Shown: positions 32,656 to 45,655, numbered from the stretch's first letter. The stretch: DNA of 64,000 nt from Batillaria attramentaria (GCA_018292915.2 JACVVK020000548.1:248501-312500), one strand, 5' to 3'. Program-made: numbers and translations. The notes: generated by a model from the letters alone, not told the origin.

Positions 32656-33469
32656 TTTTCAGTAAAGGCGCGCAAAACACGCCAGCGTAACAGACGATCT
32701 GCATTGTTCAGGCGATCGCTTTTCCTGCCAGGATCTTTTTCCAGCGGAATAGATCATTTTGGGATCCGTTGACGAAAAACTATTAGTTTACACGCTGTTG
32801 GTACACTGGAACAAAAAATCACTTGTTTGTCTACACGAGACCACGGCATTTTCAATTCAGCCTCACACATGTCCGCTTTCCTATAGCAGCTACTTTGGGT
32901 CATCTGCACGCGCCGTAAAAATTAAAAAAAAAAAAAAAATCCGGTGATTTTTTTTTCTGTCACCCTGTGAATTTTGATCCCCTTATTACGAGACATCCAA
33001 ACAATCCGCTCGCAGAAGCTTGAGTTGCAAACAATGTTCACGGATGACTTACACTGAGGGTGGAAAGTAGAAAACACTGTGCCATCCGGAAGTCAGCATA
33101 CTACTCAGTTGTTGCAGAAACACGACAAATTTTCGTTCTTTATAAGAAACATAGGGAAATATATTAAGTACAGAGAGAAAATGGGATCCACAAATAAATA
33201 TCATAGTATTACTTACCCCTGGCCCTTTGGTTCAGGAAAAACGTTCCATTTACTACATCAAATCGGTTAATATATAGCAGGGAACAAAGACAAATTTTGT
33301 ACTTGGCCCAATATGTTGTTTCAATTTAATCACCTGCTGTCCTCACGGTCGTTCACACACACCCTCTCTCTCTCTCTCTCTGAATGACCGAGCTCGTCAG
33401 ACCAATCTTGGTTTTTTGGAAGACAGACGTGAAGTTGTTTTCTTTGAAATCAATGACGTTTTTCCTCAC

Positions 33470-33655
33470 TGGGATGATGCATAACAAATTTGACGTAAAC
33501 ACTTTGAAACAATTCTTGCCATGAAAGCAGCTCCATGCAAATGAAGCGTCGCTGCTGAATGTAAAGATCGAATTAATACCGTCAATCAGTATGTTCAACA
33601 GACACGTCTGCGAACGTTTACTCGCCATGTGGTATGTCTGCTGCGCGCGCGCACA
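33470..33655 (+). repeat. Dispersed repeat shared with 35380-35530
   Basis: The stretch from GTCGCTGCTGAATGTAAAGA to GTATGTCTGCTGCGCGCGCG matches the centre of the foldback at 35 kb with small gaps. Confidence 0.6.
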
Positions 33656-34034
33656 CTAGTTTGCTGTTGAGTGAGAGTCGGTGGCAAAAACAAAACCCAG
33701 CAGATCGATGAAATTTCCGCTCTCCACGTCTCCAAATAGACAAATTCGAAAAAAGTGGCGAGACATACCCAGGAAACGCCAGCATCACGTCAGTCATGCC
33801 TGAGGGAAATAACTCTGTCAAAAGGAAACAATTAACTTTGTTACCCTAAAAAAATTCCAACCTGAAACTGATTGCTACTGTGTAGCACCTCCATATATCA
33901 CAACGAGTCAGCAAGTAAACCAGACGGACCGTGCGACACGTCTTTTGTTTTAGGTGATACATAAATGATTTGGCGTGGGCAAAGGATTACGTGATCTTTT
34001 TACTTGACCTTGACATCATTCTTGACCGTCACAT

Positions 34035-34915
34035 GATAAGAAACGTAGTGCTGCTGCAGATTCCCTGCAGAATCACGTAACTATGCGTGACAAACTTGAC
34101 TTCAGTCAAGAAGAGCTGTGCACGGGACAAAGGCGGTCACCCAGGGCACTTTTTCAGCGGCTGTAACGTACGAAAACAGCGTCTGACGGCTTCTTCGGTG
34201 GTGGGACCTGAACAAGAGGAGAACGGCCTAGCGACAGAACGTGGACTGTTTTAAACACCGTGTATTTAACTAAATCCTTGTTTACTTAGGCTTTAGGTAC
34301 TCCGTTCCGTGTAACCATTTTGTTTTTGTTTTCTGTTGAAAACTTCAAACAAAACAACAAACTGTGGTTGTTGGACCTCATATGAGGTTGACTTGTTGGA
34401 CTTTAAGAAAAGAAAAAGGAAAAAGAAGAAAGAACAGAAAAGAAGAAAGAATGAAAGATAAAAAGTAATTGTCCCACGATTTGTGTGTTTAGTTATTCCA
34501 GCGATTTTCTCTCATTAATTTTTTTATTATTATTTTTTTAATCTCATTCACAGTGGGAGTGATGTTAACAATAGAAACTATCTAGTAATATTCTGCGTCA
34601 TTCGGCTCGACTCTCGACATATCTTCTCGTTTAGCTAGGACAGTTGCTTTTAAACGTGCGTGTAAGAAAGGGACTTTTTCTTCCCGAGTTTTTTTATTAT
34701 AATTTATTTATTTGAACTTTGCTTTGACTTTCTGTTTCAACATGTATGACATTACAGCACATAAAAATAATCTCTATAATTTAAATGGTTGTTTGAATGT
34801 TTAACACCCATTATTACCACAGAGTTTTTTAGTTTATCGTTTAGCTATAACAAATGCTTTTAAACGGGCGTATAACAAAGGGAATTATTTTCCATTTCGA
34901 TTACGTTCGTTTAAT
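34035..34915 (-). repeat. Dispersed repeat R1, copy 2 (inverted)
   Basis: Inverted relative to copy 1 and without the SINE. Copies 1 and 2 lie on opposite sides of the receptor gene. Confidence 0.75.
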
Positions 34916-35014
34916 TAAGGATGCTGCAGCGCCTTCTAGGCGCATGCTTTTCTGCGCATTGTCGTCTGCTAACCAGTCTAATTTTTATTAGAGGGGCAAT
35001 GATTTCGACGTTTA

Positions 35015-35530
35015 AAGGCAAGTTTCGTGCCACAAACACAAGTTGATTGCATTCTTCACACAGACGTGATGCAAGTGTAACTCTGAGAGTGGCGTCATTG
35101 TTACTGGTGGGCATGGTGCAGCTGAACGCACTTCTCCGCTGCACTGAGTGCCGTCTGTGTGTATCTGTGTACCTGTGTCCAGGCCTGCATCTCCGAAAAT
35201 ACTCAACCGATTGACTTCAAATTTAGGGTGTCCTAACAGAGCGACATCTTTGAATAGAGAGCCCGATCCAGGTGTGATTGCACAGATGATTTGTGAGTTA
35301 TCGCAATTTTGAGAAAAGTTGGTTGTCTCGCGTCACAATTAATTAAAAATCACTCCAGATTTTGGGTGTTGATAGAATGAATAAATACGGACTCTTGAAT
35401 GAAAGCAGCCCCTTGCAATAGAAGTGTCGCTGCATGTAAAGATTGATTTAACACCGTCTCAATTTGTTCAACAGACAAGTCTGCGATCGTTTTCTCACCA
35501 TTTGTTATGTCTGCTGCGCGCGCGCACACG

Positions 35531-35589
<59 letters not shown>

Positions 35590-35960
35590 GCTCGCGCTCG
35601 CGTTTGTGTATATATAATTATGTTCCAGATATAACTCCCAGCTCACCGAATCAACCACAAATCGCCTAGGTGCTCTAATTTAAAAAAAAAAATAAAATAA
35701 AAAAACCTTGATTTATTCGGAAGCTCCAATTTTGAAGCCAATCGGTTGAATATTTTCGGAGATACAGGCGTGGACACAACTCACACGCACACATACACAT
35801 CCGTGCACACACACATACACACAGACAGCCACAGTGCGTTCCGATGCACCATGCGCGCCAGTAAAGATGACGTAATATTCGTCATTGTCCGAGTTAGACT
35901 TGGATCATTGTCTCTGCGGAGAATGCAAGCGACGTGCGTTTGTGCCACAAAGAGTTGACT
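35015..35960. repeat. Large foldback with ~200-base arms
   Basis: 35015-35225 and 35710-35955 match each other in inverted orientation (shared words include ATCTCCGAAAATA, TCAACCGATTG and GTGCCACAAAC). The centre includes a block at 35380-35530 that is also present at 33480-33650 in the same orientation, and a (GA)n array. Confidence 0.65.
35529..35588 (+). repeat. (CA)n(GA)n microsatellite
   Basis: A short CA run followed by about 22 GA units, in the centre of the foldback. Confidence 0.95.
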
Positions 35961-37811
35961 TTGAACGTAGAACAATCAGCCTTGTCTTATAATGTTGTTT
36001 CCATTACCAGGTTTCACACAAACAGCGGCTTGAAGTGTACTGTTTCATTTTTGTGCTTATTTATAAGTTTATAACCCTTTCAGCCCTGAAGGAATCTTCA
36101 GTAGCGATAACGCTCTCTGCCTGGGAGTTTTTCCAAGTGTGCTAGATCTAAAGCTGGGCTCTTGCATACAAAACCCTATTCCTCAAGAAGTATTGGATCC
36201 ATCCTATAGGGGAATCTTCCACTGTGCAGAGCGTATGAGAGTCGGTCACATGCACGCATATTATTGTTTGGGTCTGCGAGACCGTAGGTGATACGGTGGC
36301 AGGGCTGAAAGTGTTAAATCCACTGTGCTACTGTTTTCGTTGTTACTGTTTCGCCCATGCTTTCGGGCCATCATGAGGCTCATAAATATGACTGTTGGTG
36401 CTGCAGAATTAGGTCTGGCTAATGCGTGAATCACTTTTCGTTTCTTAGTGACGAGTATTTGGTTGTCCAAATTCCTAAACAAATGAACGATGAAATATGC
36501 CATTAATACAGCCTAATCACATGAGAACGCCAAACACAGTCTTACATATCATTGCTTTGCATAACATAATTACATACACAAAATTTCAGTTTTTCTTACC
36601 TCCCGGTGTGTCAAAGATGGCTGCTAAAAAGGACGCCACCCAGAAACCTTTGCTAGGCTACTGTAGTTCGTGAGATTCGGTTACGTACCACAGATGCAAA
36701 TTTGGAGGGAAACGCTATATATTCCTCTTACACATGATGCACTCTCTGGGGCACAGAGTCTTTCAGTGGAAAGTACCTCTGTGCATGGTGCGGAAATTGC
36801 GCTCACTGCGCTACCGTGACGGGCCTAAATTGTCTCGGTGCTCTCAAACACAAGGTCGCGCACTATGTCATCCTTGACCAGCTTTGACCAGAGGGATCCT
36901 CAGTGGCGCAAGTGATGGCAGGCTGTCTTCAGAGTGAAAGTACGCGTTTTTCTGAATCAGAGACATACATAACATGTCTCTGTCTGAATGGACAGATCTA
37001 TTATTGCATTCAGTCCTAGAGCACGGGTGTGCATGCTTTTGTAATCGTCTCTTATTCCACCACAAGGCAGGTACGTGATCGTCTGCACCGTGCAATAATA
37101 CTTGCCTGTAGAGTGCAACACCCTTGCCTGTCAGAGTGCAACCCCCTTGCCGTTTACTCACATCCTGTTGGATCAGTGTACCACGTAAACAGTGCCATCA
37201 AAGCGCAACAATAATTGTCCGCTGGCAAAGATTTTGCACAAACGAAAAGTGGTCGGATATTCAAGACTTCGTTTCAAATCGAATCATATGACACACAAGT
37301 CTCTGCTTTTCTAAAAAAAATTCGCCATTTTTAAAAATGGCGCTGGGTGTAAGCAGTCACATTTTCACGCCCCGCCGAAAAGGGACTGCACTCTGGAGTC
37401 TACACATGATGTTGCAGATGACACCCTAGAAATGCTTTAAAATTCACCCCCCCCCCCACCCCCCCAAAAATAAAAAAAAATCACAACACTCCGGCAGTCA
37501 AAGACTCATATGTAGAGTAAATTTCAACAAATTCCAATATTATATTTTATTGCAATGTTGGCAGCGACCACATAGAACCCTCATTCCTCGGTCGTCTGCT
37601 GGCTCCTGCGCCAGCTGCACATGAATAAATAGTCCACAAGCCAGGCTCGTTTTTCTCTACTTTTACTATTACCTGGCATGAAACTTATTTACAAAGCCAA
37701 CAAAAAGCACCAGATCGCCTCTGCACACAAATTTCAAAGCGTAGTGACCGGAAGCTATTAGTGGTCTGTAACCTGTAATCCGGAGATCGGCGGAGAGACC
37801 CGGGGAGAGAT

Positions 37812-37851
37812 GCAAGATGGCGCGGACGACCGAAACAGAGCTGACCGCGCT
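37812..37851 (+). other. Candidate first coding exon / YY1-like start
   Basis: CAAGATGGCGCGG resembles the YY1-type motif that overlaps start codons of many animal genes. The frame reads MARTTETELTAL and then meets a GTACGT donor. A GC-richer stretch surrounds it. No second exon was found. Confidence 0.2.
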
Positions 37852-38258
37852 GGTACGTTTCGCACCGCTCTCTCGCCGTTAGCTAGTTTCAGTGCTTTAG
37901 TTCTTTTCGTCACCTTGGTGTGGTGCGGGCTATGATGAGCAGTAGTAGTGTTGAACCGATAGAAACAATAGGAACGATAATGTAAAAGAGTCTTCCAAGG
38001 AGGCAAAGGATCATAAATACACTTGGAGCGACCGCTGATAGACTGTTCGGGCCGTTCGGATCTACCGTGAATGGTAACCGAATGCTAACAAACACACGAG
38101 CCAGGGAAAAGACGATACTACGTTCGATTACGTATTGTGTGACGCGAATTCATAACATAATAAGCCAGTCGTATTCTCGTTGTGGAATGGCGTTTGAAAA
38201 ACAATTCAATGAATCATGAATTCAATCCAGGAATGATGCAAGATTCTTTTCCCGCGCC

Positions 38259-38259
<1 letters not shown>

Positions 38260-38313
<54 letters not shown>
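38260..38313 (+). repeat. (TG)n microsatellite
   Basis: About 26 units. Confidence 0.95.
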
Positions 38314-38314
<1 letters not shown>

Positions 38315-39118
38315 TGCGAGTCTATAACTGATATAGGACACGGCCTGTGCAAGCTCCCAGAAACTGTCAGTCACGCTTGCTTTAGCACGCACTCACGTCA
38401 CTCACACAATCACTCCCTAACACACGCTATCAATAACTTAGAGAAGAGGAACGTTCAAACATAGTGATTATTACAAAAAGATGATAAGAAACAAAAAGGG
38501 GGAAATCACAGTAATCATTCAGGAAATCATGGCACAAATTAACAAAAGAAAGGAAATGCGATTGACTATGCAGGCATGGGAATTGTCCGCCTAAAGGCAC
38601 ATTTCCGCCTAAAGCAAATTGGGTTTCCGCCTAAAAAAGTCTGGTTGCGCACCCCACAAAGTAGCATAATTATTGGCCGGATGGACGAAGAGGGTGTAGT
38701 TCTTTTACGTACGCCAACCCGCATTGACTGGGATTTACAACAGCCTGTTTCTAGAACTGGTTACGGATGACCCGGAGACATTCCCGTCATGATGTCTCCG
38801 GATGGACAAGGCTACCTATGATTCCGTACTGGCGGAAGTTGCGCCACAAACTTACTTCAAAGAAAGACCCGTATAGTCTTCCCCTAACAGGCCAGCAATC
38901 CCGCGCTGAAATGCCGCCGTGCGGGTAGACACGACATATTAATCGTCGTGTCTGATCCACCACAGAAACATCTTCGCCTGATAAAATGAAATCAGGCTGG
39001 TTGTCACCTGATCGACTAAACACACTGCCGCGCACCTCCCGAATCGCGATGGAAACGGGGGTCTTTCATAGGGAGGTGCCTTGAAACTGACCAGCGGGCA
39101 CGCACGTGAGGGGAAGGG

Positions 39119-39159
39119 GTGGGTGTTTGGGGGGTTTAACATCCTTTTCCACCACATAG
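39119..39159 (-). mobile_element. SINE family A, truncated to its 3' tail
   Basis: Only the last ~40 bases of the tail are present, flanked by a perfect 13-bp duplication GTGAGGGGAAGGG (39106-39118 and 39160-39172). Confidence 0.8.
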
Positions 39160-39334
39160 GTGAGGGGAAGGGAGGCGGGAAAACAAGGCCACGTGACCAG
39201 TAACTCTCTACCCCAAAACAGGGACTAACTAGAAAATAATAAGAAACTAATGCCAAAAACTAAACTACAGCAAACATCCTAAACCTAACTGCAAATACCG
39301 GTGTTAAAACAATAAAAATTCAAATCCATTTTGA

Positions 39335-39389
39335 AATCTGGACCCATGCTGTCTCTCTATTTCGGCGCCGCCGGCTGCGCGCGCCGTCG

Positions 39390-39425
<36 letters not shown>

Positions 39426-39473
39426 CAGTGTGTGTGTGTGTGTAACAGTGTGTGTGACAGTGTGCGTGCGTGC

Positions 39474-39548
<75 letters not shown>

Positions 39549-39675
39549 GGAATCTGGAGCCATTCTCACTATTTGGGCGACGCGCCGCGCGCCGCCGCTG
39601 TGTTTGTGTGTGTGAGAGTAGAAATCTGGATCCATACTTTCTCCCTATTTGAGCGACACGCTCTGCGCGCCGCCG

Positions 39676-39734
<59 letters not shown>

Positions 39735-39735
39735 T
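39335..39735. repeat. Three-copy tandem repeat, each with its own (TG)n array
   Basis: A ~55-base unit (GAAATCTGGACCCAT..CTATTT..GCGCGCCG) occurs at about 39337, 39549 and 39627, and each is followed directly by a long (TG)n run. Confidence 0.8.
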
Positions 39736-39834
39736 GTGTCTGTGTTTGTGTCTGTGAGAGCTCCATTAATACCTCCGCTATGTGTTTCACTGTATCATGC
39801 AGCTTTTCACGTCTTCAAATAGAGGAAATCGGAA

Positions 39835-40050
39835 AACAATGGCGAAACATTCAAAAGAAACGCCAGCATTACGTAAAATCAAATATGACGTCGGCAAAAT
39901 GACGATCATACTTTGTATTTCTGCGCGAGTTTAATATCCTCGAATTCTCTGGCGAGACATCCCCAAAAAACGCTACCATAACGTCAATAAAATAATTATG
40001 ACGTAGGCAAAATCACGATCATGCTTTGAACATCTGCGCGAGATTCTGTT
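39835..40050 (+). repeat. Two-copy ~115-base tandem repeat
   Basis: GGCGAAACATTCAAAAGAAA... and GGCGAGACATCCCCAAAAAA... continue in parallel through ATGACGTCGGCAAAAT / ATGACGTAGGCAAAAT and TCTGCGCGAG. A related scrap is at 33755-33800. Confidence 0.65.
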
Positions 40051-40758
40051 CCTCAATGTTTGTGAGGTGTGTGGTTTGCGGAGGAAATGTACATGAAGTC
40101 CAAACTTTCAACTGACAATAAGGGCTGCAGTGAATTTTTAAAACATTTTATATATTTTTTAAGACATCAAAGACGCATTATCTGCATACAAGCAAAACGT
40201 GAATAGTTATATGGCAAATACAGACACTCACAATGCTGCTACGCACACCGTCACGATAAAGTGCAAGGCTGCAATCTATTGACTTCCCCCTTGTTTCCGT
40301 GTGTTTGGTGTATACTTTGCAGTCCTAAGCATTTCACTTGATTAAAAAAAAAATAAATGATTGATTTAATCATAAAAAACCCATGATATTACGTTTCTTG
40401 CTGTATGTTATGTATCACTGCAGACGTTAATGCGACTTCTGAGTTTGCATAATTACGTATAATTGCAGAAATACGTAGTGCATGGCCAGTGTTTCGTAGA
40501 CGTCATTTTCGCTTGTGTTTTAATGTTTCGGAAACTTGTTCACTCTAAAATCGATCTGACCAAGCATCCAATTCACAATCTGCTTGAATCATTAATTTTG
40601 ACATTCTCTTCTCTTATTGCCACCAAACAAAAACACTAGAGGGATTGCCCGATGGCTCGTTTGGTGACCCACGCGCCTGTGCGTGAAACCATTATGATCC
40701 GGGCAACTTTACTGTACGTGTATTTTGTACATACTCTGTCTGTCTGTCGCACTCTCCC

Positions 40759-40925
40759 GGGGAACCGGGGTGGCTGAATGGTAGAGCTTGGACTTCTAAT
40801 GATCGGGGCGTGAGTTCGTATCCCGGCTGGGGCCAAATATTTGTGCTGGATTTTGCATCGTTGCCCCGTCTTTGATATCACCCGTATGTGGTGGAAAAGG
40901 ACATTAAACCCTCAAACACCCACCC
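40759..40925 (+). mobile_element. SINE family A, plus orientation
   Basis: The only full copy with its tRNA head on the plus strand: GGCTGAATGGTAGAGC A box and TGAGTTCGTATCCCGG B box, ending AACCCTCAAACACCCACCC. Confidence 0.85.
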
Positions 40926-41187
40926 TCACCCCCGTCGCAATCTCCTTCTCTGTCTAACTGGAAAGAAACATATCAAAAAGCTACTGAAATGTAATTTAGT
41001 TCACGCCCGTAAAAATCGCATCCAATAATCGAGTACATTTTAAGGCACTCGCAGAATCAAGTTCAAGTTTCAGTAATACCTTATTGTCTCCGTGGCAGAA
41101 ATGTCTTGCGACCATCATACACAAAAAAAGTGAAGAACAGAAAGACAAATGTTAGCGAACGAAACCATATTTGTCATAACAGAGTTA

Positions 41188-41454
41188 TTAAAGGTTCAAA
41201 AGCTTGATTGACGAAAGAAAAAAGGAATTTCTGATTCTTGTTCGCTTGCATGCTGGAAATCTGTACCTACGTCCAGAGGGCAACCTCTCATACTCTGATG
41301 GCAACGCATCGATGGGATCGTCTGAAATTTTAGAAGCCACGTTAAGAACACTCCGATCAAAAATCTCCTGCAAGAAGGGTGTAAGCGGTGAACAAAAAAA
41401 ATTCTCTTTGATCGCATTGTTCACCAGCCGCAGCAGCTGTGACCTCGCCCTCAA
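41188..41454 (-). mobile_element. LINE ORF2 C-terminal fragment
   Basis: The minus strand reads FLQEIFDRSVLNVASKISDD, then LPSGRRYRFPACKRTRIRNS and FFLSSIKLLN, a conserved LINE C-terminal pattern seen in many aquatic animals. It is truncated on both sides. Confidence 0.7.
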
Positions 41455-41460
41455 AGTGGT

Positions 41461-42977
41461 GTTCCCAAACCAACCATCCTTAGCTGATCACACTTTCAGT
41501 CAACATCAGTTGTTTGGTCATCTGCACCAAAACGCCTCAGTTTTCGAAAAACAAACAAACAAAAAACAAAAACAAAAGCCAGTCTCTGTTCAACTTTGTC
41601 GAAGCCGTCTGTCGACCGTCGTTATTCAGATATAAGCTCAACTGTGCGTTCACTGACCGGCCTAACCATCGAGGGGTGACTGATGAAAGGCAACACATTC
41701 CCGCCCTGCCACACTCAGTTTGCAATCAGACGAAAACAAAGATAAGAAAGCTCTAAAACTGTTTAGAGAGTTCACTCGCAGTATAGCTACATCGTCCGAT
41801 CAAAGTACCTTAAAAATAATTTAAAAAAAAATACTACTTAGAGGGCGCCTATCCCGGGTGCTGTGTCTTGTATTCAAACTTTTTTCAGTTGTCATCAGTT
41901 TCACGCTGAACAATGCGGCTCGACAATCACGAGATTTTTTTTTTTTCAGTCAAGTCAGCAAATCTGGTAGCGACACGTGTCCAAGCGTGCCTTCTGCAGC
42001 TTTTAAAGACCGATTCAAGATGACAAGGGGCTCACTCGGTTTGCATTGATAGAGCATTGTCTCCTTCGTATCAGTCTGTCAGGGGCAGTGCATCAGGCGA
42101 TGCTAGACCATGGGAGTTATCTCCCTGTCACAGTGCTCAGAGGAAAAGAGAGGCAGACATGAGGGGGAGAAGACGTAGTAGTAGAACAAGAAGATACTTT
42201 CTGTGCACTGTGGGAGTTAAACTTCACTCTGATTGAGTGATAGGTGGAGACATTGAGATCAGTCTTATTTTAGATATTTTAGAGGGTGGGTGGGTGTTTG
42301 GGAGTTTAACGTCCTTTTCTACCACGTATGGGTGATATCAAAGACGGGGCAACGAGATAAAGACCAGCACAAATTTATATGTGGCCCCAGCCGGGATTCG
42401 AACTCACGACCCGAGACTAGGGAGCAAACGCTCTACCATTCGGCTATCCCGGGTGCCCTGTCTTACTTTAGAAGTCGGTAACATCAACACAGTCGCGTCT
42501 CAGTGTTACACCTGTATTGGCGTTGAGAAACATTGATTACCGTGTCGTCATATATTTCAAAGAGATTAGCGAAAAAGAGACTGCAAAAAATGTGACACTC
42601 AGTTGTTTTTTTTTCCCGTGGACGACACGACACGACACGGCTGCCATTTCATTCATTTATTTCAACACCATTTTAACACCACCGGCTGTCCGCAGATGAA
42701 ATAACCGGTGTGGATTACGAAAGTCAGTCAGATCTTACACATTCGCTGTTTCCTTCCTTTTTGAAGCACTTGTATTCAGCTCGCGGAAAATCTGCTGGCG
42801 AGTGGTGTAAGTAAACTTGTGTCTCATCTGTTGCGTGAGTGGTTTGCTGGCGACTCTGCTGAGGTAAGTGCTGCAGTATAACACGGTGAGTGCATGCGAT
42901 ACAAACTGGAGTGTAATATTCTTTTCTTCCACTGTCCGTGTTTGTGTTCAAGCAACCAGTGCCTGCAGCTGGTCCGT

Positions 42978-43012
<35 letters not shown>

Positions 43013-43906
43013 CTGCGCCACAGATAAGACTAAACTTTCTACTGTACTCCATAAAGACTTTATTCACGTGAAATGATGGCAATCAGTATAGAAAGACAAG
43101 CAAAGATCGTTGAACACTTGCTGCTGAAAAGCGGCCGTTTTGAGATAATGGCTGGTAAAAGTGTGACACGGGAATCATTCCAGTATGGCGCGGCTGTAGT
43201 AAACGCTCTTTTCCACAAAATGTTGTTACATTTAGCATTGAAACTTTCATGGATTTTATATTAGTTGTTTGAAGAACTGAAAATGGAAAACTCGTAAAAC
43301 CGCTAAAATTGACTGCCCGTTTTTTTTTTTTGTTTTTTGTTTTTTTTTTCTCTCCTAAATTTATTTACTTGGGGGTTGCGGGGGGGAAGAGGGGTTTTTT
43401 CTCAAATGTGGCTGAGGGACTTTGTTCACCTATTAAAGGTTTCCATGATCACAAAACCCTGAACATCTCTGTCGCTACAGACCGCAATACATTAATGATT
43501 ACAAAAGGCAACAACTTTTTTGTTGTTGTTGGGTTTGTTTTTTGTTTTTTGTTTTTTTTGTCGAAGACCTTTTGAAATGGGCTGGCATGATCGATGAATG
43601 TGAACAGAAGTTAGATGATCTCGAAATTGTTCGTTACGCCGAAAACTGGGTGTTTTTTTAATCATTTTTCGACGGACAGTGTTTGTTGATTTTTGATTGC
43701 GTTCGACGGAAAAGTTGCACCGGCGTTTCAGTGTGGATCAGATAGCAGGAATCACGTGCACGGGGTGTAACGTGGTAGGATGAAAGTGTTCGATGAGACA
43801 GCGATGTACGATGAGAACGCATATATATATATATATATATGTTTGGCACAATCTGACAAAATAACAGTTTTTTTCCTGCCGAAAAGGGACAATCCTGTTG
43901 TTCTTC
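41461..43906. other. No recognised gene apart from a SINE
   Basis: Contains T-runs, a short (CA)n at 42981-43011 and an (AT)n at 43819-43841. The open frame at 41204-41635 is the reverse of a LINE fragment in its first part. Confidence 0.5.
42275..42459 (-). mobile_element. SINE family A
   Basis: Full element with a near-perfect target duplication GTCTTATTTTAGA / GTCTTACTTTAGA at 42262 and 42460. The part matching the loop of the tRNA head is slightly diverged. Confidence 0.85.
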
Positions 43907-44211
43907 AGGGCCCTTATGTAAAACTCGAGTTTAATTTAACCCACGGCTACGGGCCTAACCCAGACTTGGACAAAAGAAACCCCCAAACAAAATTAAATAA
44001 AAAAAGAAGCGAAGAAAGAAAGACAAAAATCCTTCTATAACGGTATAGGCACCTTGCTGGAATGGACCCGCTTCCTGATTTAAAAAAACAAAAAAACAAA
44101 AAAAAAAACAACCCAGAAAATTGAACCCAAGAGCTAGTTTAGTTCGAGATTCTAATCTCGAACCTAACCCGGGGCTGAACTCCCTAACCCCGACTTTTAC
44201 ATGCGGGCCCT
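43907..44211 (+). mobile_element. MITE family M1, copy 1
   Basis: A 305-base element with inverted ends AGGGCCCTTATGTAAAACTC and AGGGCCCGCATGTAAAAGTC (right end, complement), containing AACCCACGGCTACGGGCCTA. No coding capacity. Confidence 0.8.
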
Positions 44212-44474
44212 GGAAGTGTAAACTACACTGTAACGCATTAAGAGCTGCACTTATCAACAAGATAAGAGCGTACAGGCGAACTCACAACCGAAACTGTTTC
44301 ATCGTCAGCTGGCTTAGCAAAGGTGGAATTCGCCCGTTTGATAGCCAATGTCTCCGCTATTAAATATTGCGTTGATTTCTGGGAAATCTCGGTGAACAAG
44401 TACACAGCCTTTCATAGCTGTTACACTTGTACTGATAATGCAAAATTTCACTCTTCGCCTTAGTTTGGCTTGAC

Positions 44475-44524
44475 TAGGGGTGGGGTGGGTGTTTGGGGGT
44501 TTAACGTCCTTTTCCACCACATAC
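44475..44524 (-). mobile_element. SINE family A, truncated to its 3' tail
   Basis: Only the tail remains, flanked by TGGCTTGAC at 44466-44474 and 44525-44533. Confidence 0.75.
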
Positions 44525-44898
44525 TGGCTTGACCAGCATCAAACGAAAATCTTGCAATGTATTGTAACGTGTGAAAAGGACTTTTTTTTTTCTACGAACC
44601 TCTCTTCTTGGGTTATCATAGTATTATGAGAAGGCATACACAAGAAAATACCGTCTACGCGTCTTCACCAACTCATCATCAAACTTCATCAACTCATCAA
44701 AATCATCAACAGCTTCACAAAGAACCAGTACTCTCGCTGGTGAACGCTGCGCGCATAACGTTAGCAACCAAGTGTGATGATTCCTCCGACAAGATCTGAA
44801 ATCAAGGTACATTGCAGATGATTTTCACTCACTCACACACGCACGCACACACACGGCACGAGAGAGAGAGAGAGAGAGCTAGAGAGAGAGAGAGAGAG

Positions 44899-45082
44899 GG
44901 TAGGTGGGTGGGTGGGGTGGGTGTTTCGGGGTTTAACGTCCTTTTCCACCACATACGGGTGATATCAAAGACGGGACAACGATGAAAAAACCAGCACAAA
45001 TATTTGGTCCCAGCCGGGATACAAACTCACGACCCGAGCATTAGAAGTCCAACGCTCTACCATTCGGCCACCCCGGCTCCCC
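44899..45082 (-). mobile_element. SINE family A inside a (GA)n array
   Basis: Full element whose two flanks are both (GA)n, so it inserted in an existing microsatellite; the target duplication cannot be told from the repeat. Confidence 0.85.
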
Positions 45083-45083
45083 G

Positions 45084-45085
45084 AC

Positions 45086-45149
<64 letters not shown>
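45084..45149 (+). repeat. (GA)n microsatellite
   Basis: Two GA runs with AA interruptions, right flank of a SINE. Confidence 0.95.
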
Positions 45150-45150
<1 letters not shown>

Positions 45151-45236
45151 CCCTGCGAAAGACACTTTCCTTGTTGAGTAGATCAGGCATTTACGTTTCT
45201 TTCGGAAACGCCGTTTGTCTCCAGAAATGAAGCTGG

Positions 45237-45340
<104 letters not shown>

Positions 45341-45351
45341 GGATGTCAGAT

Positions 45352-45655
45352 CTAAACGTCGGCACTGCAGGGCATCACATTCGGCTCGACTGCATCCGAC
45401 AAGATTCTGGTTTTGTAGCAAGACCCGACCCGCTCCTTCTTGGGGGCACCATGCTGCTTCCTGCGGTGTATGCTCAAGCTGCATCTCTGCGTGAAGCGGC
45501 GGTGGCACACCTCACATGCGAACGGTTTCTCTCCAGTGTGGCGCCTGATGTGAACCTTCAGGTATTGCCGCATGGTGAACCGCTCCGCGCAGACGTGGCA
45601 CTGAAACGGTTTCTCTCCTGTGTGTCTCCGCTGGTGCTCTTTCAGGTGAGTGTCC
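45352..45655 (-). CDS. Last exon of the eight-finger gene
   Basis: The exon starts after TATAG with the His half of the split finger and adds two classical fingers (CHVCAERFTMRQY and CEVCHRRFTQRCS). A 35-residue tail ends SADV before TAG, immediately beside a GACA/GA array. Confidence 0.85.

Larger units (their letters stand above)
35961..39105. other. No recognised gene apart from the weak start at 37812
   Basis: Unique-looking sequence with short homopolymers. ATGGC words also occur at 36617 and 37340 with short frames. A hairpin (GGAGACAT..ATGTCTCC) is at 38776-38800. Confidence 0.5.

Noticed and set aside
41204..41635. Plus-strand protein of 143 residues
   Set aside because: The first half is the reverse complement of a LINE C-terminus, and the rest is A-rich.
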